Assembly: GCF_000156195.1 (NCBI RefSeq)
Contig: NZ_GG688318.1
Coordinates: 41,621 to 105,620, forward strand
Length of the DNA: 64,000 nucleotides
Direction: 5' to 3'
Origin: Bacteroides finegoldii DSM 17565
GTDB taxonomy: Bacteria > Bacteroidota > Bacteroidia > Bacteroidales > Bacteroidaceae
This document shows, piece after piece, positions 61,579 to 64,000 of the stretch; positions within the stretch are counted from its first letter, which is position 1; the number at the start of each line of letters is the position of its first letter. The translations under genes and the position numbers were made by a program. The notes under the pieces are model-generated. The model was not told the origin of the DNA, did not search any database, and was given only the letters and a program-made list of their open reading frames with translations.

Positions 61579-63045
61579 ATGAAACGCTTTTTTCTATCCT
61601 TCATACTGCTTGGGTGCTTCTTTCAACTTGAAGCACAAGAAAGAACAGCCAACGACACCATTCTGATGTTGGAAAACAAATCATTGAATGATGTTCGCGA
61701 TTATAATTGGCTCATCAAAACATTGAGCAGAGAGTGTAAATATCCCATCAATCAGCAAAAAAGGAACAAGGGTTGTGTTTTACAGGTGGAATATACTGTG
61801 ACCCCCGAAGGCTATATCAGCCATGCTACGGTACTCAACCAGGCACCCCGTGCATTCCGAAAGTCGGTGATGCAAGTTTTTCAATCGCTACGGAATGTAC
61901 CCACAGTCTTACGTCCCGGGAAAAGCACTCTCAGCATCCAATTCTGGCTGGATAACATGGCGAAAGGCCCTCACGCAGATGTTTTGATAATCGGCTACAG
62001 TTCTTGTGATACCCCTGTTTTGATGCGATATGATGCCGTGCTGACTGCCCATACTACTGAACCTCATCTGGAAGTGGGGGTACCGGTATGTTATCTGAAT
62101 GAACGAGGCGATACCATTGTGCCTTACGGGAAATATCGGTATTGTCAGACGGATACTATCACGGAAATAGGCTTTGTGTATGAGAACAAACCGAAGAAAT
62201 CCCGTATTGTTTGTATCAATGATGCAGGCAAAGAACTATTTTACGTTTTTAAATGCGATAACGGGCCGGATTATCTGAAAGAAGGACTATTCCGGATGAT
62301 GGATGAACAAGGACGGATAGGCTTTGCCGATTCATCAGGCAATGTGGTTATCCACCCCCAATTTCTGTATACCACTCCGTTTGCGAACGGTCATGCCTAT
62401 GTAACCGAACATGGAGGGGAGAGCAACGAGAGGGAACATACATCCTGGCAGTCGGACGAATGGAAAATCATTAACCGGAGCGGCAACGAATTGCTGGAAT
62501 ACACCGTCATCCGGAAAGACAAAGCCGTCAAAGGATTGCTTATCCGGTATACCCATCCATCCGGAAGCATCCGTACCCTTACCTATACCTATCCGGAAGA
62601 TATTGCTTTCGCGGACAATTTTCACGCAGAAGTGACGCTTAAAGACCTGAACTTTGACGGACAGGATGACATTGCCATACCGTTAGGCAGCTATGGAAAC
62701 CAACGCATTCAATATGAAGACGGTTATCTGTGGGATAAGGCTCTAAAGACTTATGTTCCCGTCAAGCAGCTGAAGGAAATTGCCAATCCGCGGATTGACA
62801 AAGAAGAGCGGTGTCTGTTCTCCTTTTCCCGCGAATCGGCAGCCAGCTACCATTATGAGCGATATGAATATGTTGACACTGAGCTTGTCAAGACCGCCGA
62901 ACTCATCCAGACTTACCGTCAGGCAGGAGGAAAGCCCCTTTTCACAGAGAAGCACTATCAGAAAGGGAAAGGTATGAGAGTAGTTCATGCATCGGTTCCT
63001 ATCCATGAAATTTCTCATTACTGGTTGAAGATTGTGCAAAAATGA
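61579..63045 (+). CDS. Secreted protein with TonB-like domain, WG repeat and VCBS-like motif
   Basis: 488 residues with a signal peptide (MKRFFLSFILLGCFFQLEAQ). A TonB_C-like domain (about 35-140) is almost identical to that of the 57438 product. A WG-type beta repeat follows (GRIGFADSSGNVVIHPQF, about 245-262), then a VCBS/FG-GAP-like motif (LKDLNFDGQDDIAIPLGSYG, about 355-375) and a C-terminal region without recognised domains. Such beta-propeller motifs bind partners at the cell surface. It is 30 nt downstream of the large lipoprotein gene. Confidence 0.7.
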   Translation: MKRFFLSFILLGCFFQLEAQERTANDTILMLENKSLNDVRDYNWLIKTLSRECKYPINQQKRNKGCVLQVEYTVTPEGYISHATVLNQAPRAFRKSVMQVFQSLRNVPTVLRPGKSTLSIQFWLDNMAKGPHADVLIIGYSSCDTPVLMRYDAVLTAHTTEPHLEVGVPVCYLNERGDTIVPYGKYRYCQTDTITEIGFVYENKPKKSRIVCINDAGKELFYVFKCDNGPDYLKEGLFRMMDEQGRIGFADSSGNVVIHPQFLYTTPFANGHAYVTEHGGESNEREHTSWQSDEWKIINRSGNELLEYTVIRKDKAVKGLLIRYTHPSGSIRTLTYTYPEDIAFADNFHAEVTLKDLNFDGQDDIAIPLGSYGNQRIQYEDGYLWDKALKTYVPVKQLKEIANPRIDKEERCLFSFSRESAASYHYERYEYVDTELVKTAELIQTYRQAGGKPLFTEKHYQKGKGMRVVHASVPIHEISHYWLKIVQK

Positions 63046-63078
63046 ACTTTGGGCAGCATCAACTAAGGGAATGTTTTG

Positions 63079-63086
63079 TATTTTTG
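63079..63086 (+). promoter_or_regulatory. -7 promoter box before the lipoprotein gene at 63133
   Basis: TATTTTTG matches TAnnTTTG; the start codon is 47 nt downstream, preceded by the purine-rich GAAGAGGAGGAC at 63115-63126. Confidence 0.5.
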
Positions 63087-63132
63087 CATCCAAAAACCTT
63101 TATTTATCCTATTTTGAAGAGGAGGACGGATT

Positions 63133-63732
63133 ATGAAAGTTACGGTTGTCGGCATGTTATGCTGTTTGCTGTCTCTTGCTTGCACGGATAAGCAGAAGAC
63201 ATTTTTGCCGGAAGCGGTTCCGGCCTCGGCTATTGCCGTTATCGGAGGTTCAGAGCAGGATACGACTGCATTGACGGTAGAGGGGAATAAAGCCATTGCC
63301 CCACAGATACAAGACAGGGATACGGTCATTTATGAAATGCCCTCGTATTATCTGTGGTATAGAAAAGATTTGCCGAAATCTTATCGTAAGCAGGAACATC
63401 AGTTTTGGACAGAGCGTAAGGTGTATTGGCAAGATGTGAAGGTCATCAATGTCTTTCTGGCCAATTACACGGATGTACCTCTTGAATTTAACGGAGATTG
63501 GGAGCTTCAGCAATGGAATGGTCAAGATTGGGAACAGCCGCAATTGAAGCATTTGCCCGATACAGCAGAGACAGAGTGGATAAACGATGAACAAGCCCAT
63601 TGCTTGTATTGCTTTCGCATTCCCGTAGGTGACTTTTATTATTTGCCGAAGGGACGTTATCGGATAAATAAGCTGGTTGCTCCCCATAATCAGCACGTCG
63701 TTTGTCTGTCTGCCCCATTTGAAATTCCCTAA
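63133..63732 (+). CDS. Lipoprotein with Ig-like domain
   Basis: 199 residues with lipobox LSLAC (Cys17) and a strong ribosome-binding purine run (GAGGAGGA) ahead of the ATG. The mature protein contains a short linker and one Ig-like domain similar to those of the preceding genes: INVFLANYTDVPLEFNGDWE, LQQWNGQDWEQPQLKHLPDT and LPKGRYRINKLV. It is the minimal single-domain member of the run. Function unknown. Confidence 0.72.
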   Translation: MKVTVVGMLCCLLSLACTDKQKTFLPEAVPASAIAVIGGSEQDTTALTVEGNKAIAPQIQDRDTVIYEMPSYYLWYRKDLPKSYRKQEHQFWTERKVYWQDVKVINVFLANYTDVPLEFNGDWELQQWNGQDWEQPQLKHLPDTAETEWINDEQAHCLYCFRIPVGDFYYLPKGRYRINKLVAPHNQHVVCLSAPFEIP

Positions 63733-63782
63733 AAACGGTTCGTAAAAAGATAACAGTTTGAACTAAAATCAAGTATTTGCGT

Positions 63783-64000
63783 ATGAAAAAGTATGGATTA
63801 ATTTTCATCATGAGCCTACTGGTTTGTGTTACGATGAAAGCGCAGGAGTGTGAGCGGTATATCGAAGTGACCGGAACGTCTGAAATGGAGGTCGTACCGG
63901 ATGAGATTCATTATCTCATTGAAATACAGGAGTATTTTGAGGAGGAATTTGATGGCGTATCGAAGCCTGAGCAATACAAGACGAAGGTGCCTATTACCCG
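63783..64000 (+). CDS. SIMPL-domain (DUF541) protein, partial
   Basis: Gene runs off the right edge; 72 codons visible. Signal peptide MKKYGLIFIMSLLVCVTMKA-Q, then ERYIEVTGTSEMEVVPDEIH YLIEI, which is the start of the SIMPL/DUF541 periplasmic domain. It is 50 nt after the last lipoprotein gene. Whether it belongs to the same functional unit cannot be judged without downstream sequence. Confidence 0.75.
   Translation, partial: MKKYGLIFIMSLLVCVTMKAQECERYIEVTGTSEMEVVPDEIHYLIEIQEYFEEEFDGVSKPEQYKTKVPIT

Noticed and set aside
1..64000. tRNA and rRNA genes
   Set aside because: I saw no convincing cloverleaf or rRNA sequence in the intergenic regions, including at the element borders where tRNA targets are common.

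Overview
This window looks like a Bacteroidales gut-type chromosome (Bacteroides, Phocaeicola or Parabacteroides). The evidence is a SusC/SusD pair, many Bacteroidetes lipoproteins, promoter-like TAnnTTTG boxes, a Bacteroidales-type tra gene set and a C10 cysteine peptidase. I cannot fix the species from sequence alone.

Region 1 (1-7833) is the downstream part of a polysaccharide utilisation locus: the C-terminus of a SusC transporter, SusD, a secreted GH20 hexosaminidase, a secreted FAD-dependent oxidoreductase and a secreted metallophosphoesterase, all on +. Region 2 (7834-10260) is a graveyard of mobile DNA. It holds two pieces of an IS110-family transposase lying in opposite orientations around a group II intron whose reverse transcriptase is broken by a frameshift and an internal deletion. 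Region 3 (10390-13450, minus strand) is a secreted C10 (streptopain-like) peptidase between two lipoprotein genes, preceded by a 44-codon ORF behind a good promoter box. Roughly 13450-14500 is AT-rich with no supported gene.

Region 4 (about 14.5-41.3 kb) is a composite, probably defective integrative conjugative element. It has two small HTH genes (one with a nonsense codon), two tandem tyrosine recombinases, an orphan integrase tail, a RepA-like ATPase, a TOPRIM primase, an IS1182 element, and then a long tra operon: TraD-like, two DUF4134 (TraE), TraF, TraG, three secreted or periplasmic proteins, TraJ, K, L, M, N, O, a VirD4-type coupling protein and TraX. traG is split by an apparently intact group II intron; splicing at the sites I place restores its reading frame. 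traJ has a +1 frameshift in a C run. No relaxase is visible, and the IS1182 sits where mobilisation genes would be expected.

Region 5 (41.3-44.4 kb, minus strand) is a three-gene operon: a homologue of vertebrate steroid 5-alpha-reductase, an Old-Yellow-Enzyme-type reductase and a short-chain dehydrogenase. This matches the 5AR/5BR/3beta-HSDH type of bile-acid and steroid cluster described in gut Bacteroidetes. Region 6 (44.5-49.7 kb) holds outer-membrane beta-barrels, an OmpA protein, an aquaporin, a PepSY-like lipoprotein and an Asp/His-rich secreted protein.

Region 7 (49.9 kb to the end, +) is the most unusual part. It is a run of envelope proteins assembled from a few recurring modules: a TonB C-terminal domain, a bacterial Ig-like domain, and a SecD-head-like 'FREKIIDSPA' module. 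A lipoprotein serpin sits in the middle, and a SIMPL-domain gene runs off the end. The shared modules, same strand and short gaps suggest one envelope system that I cannot match to a known one.
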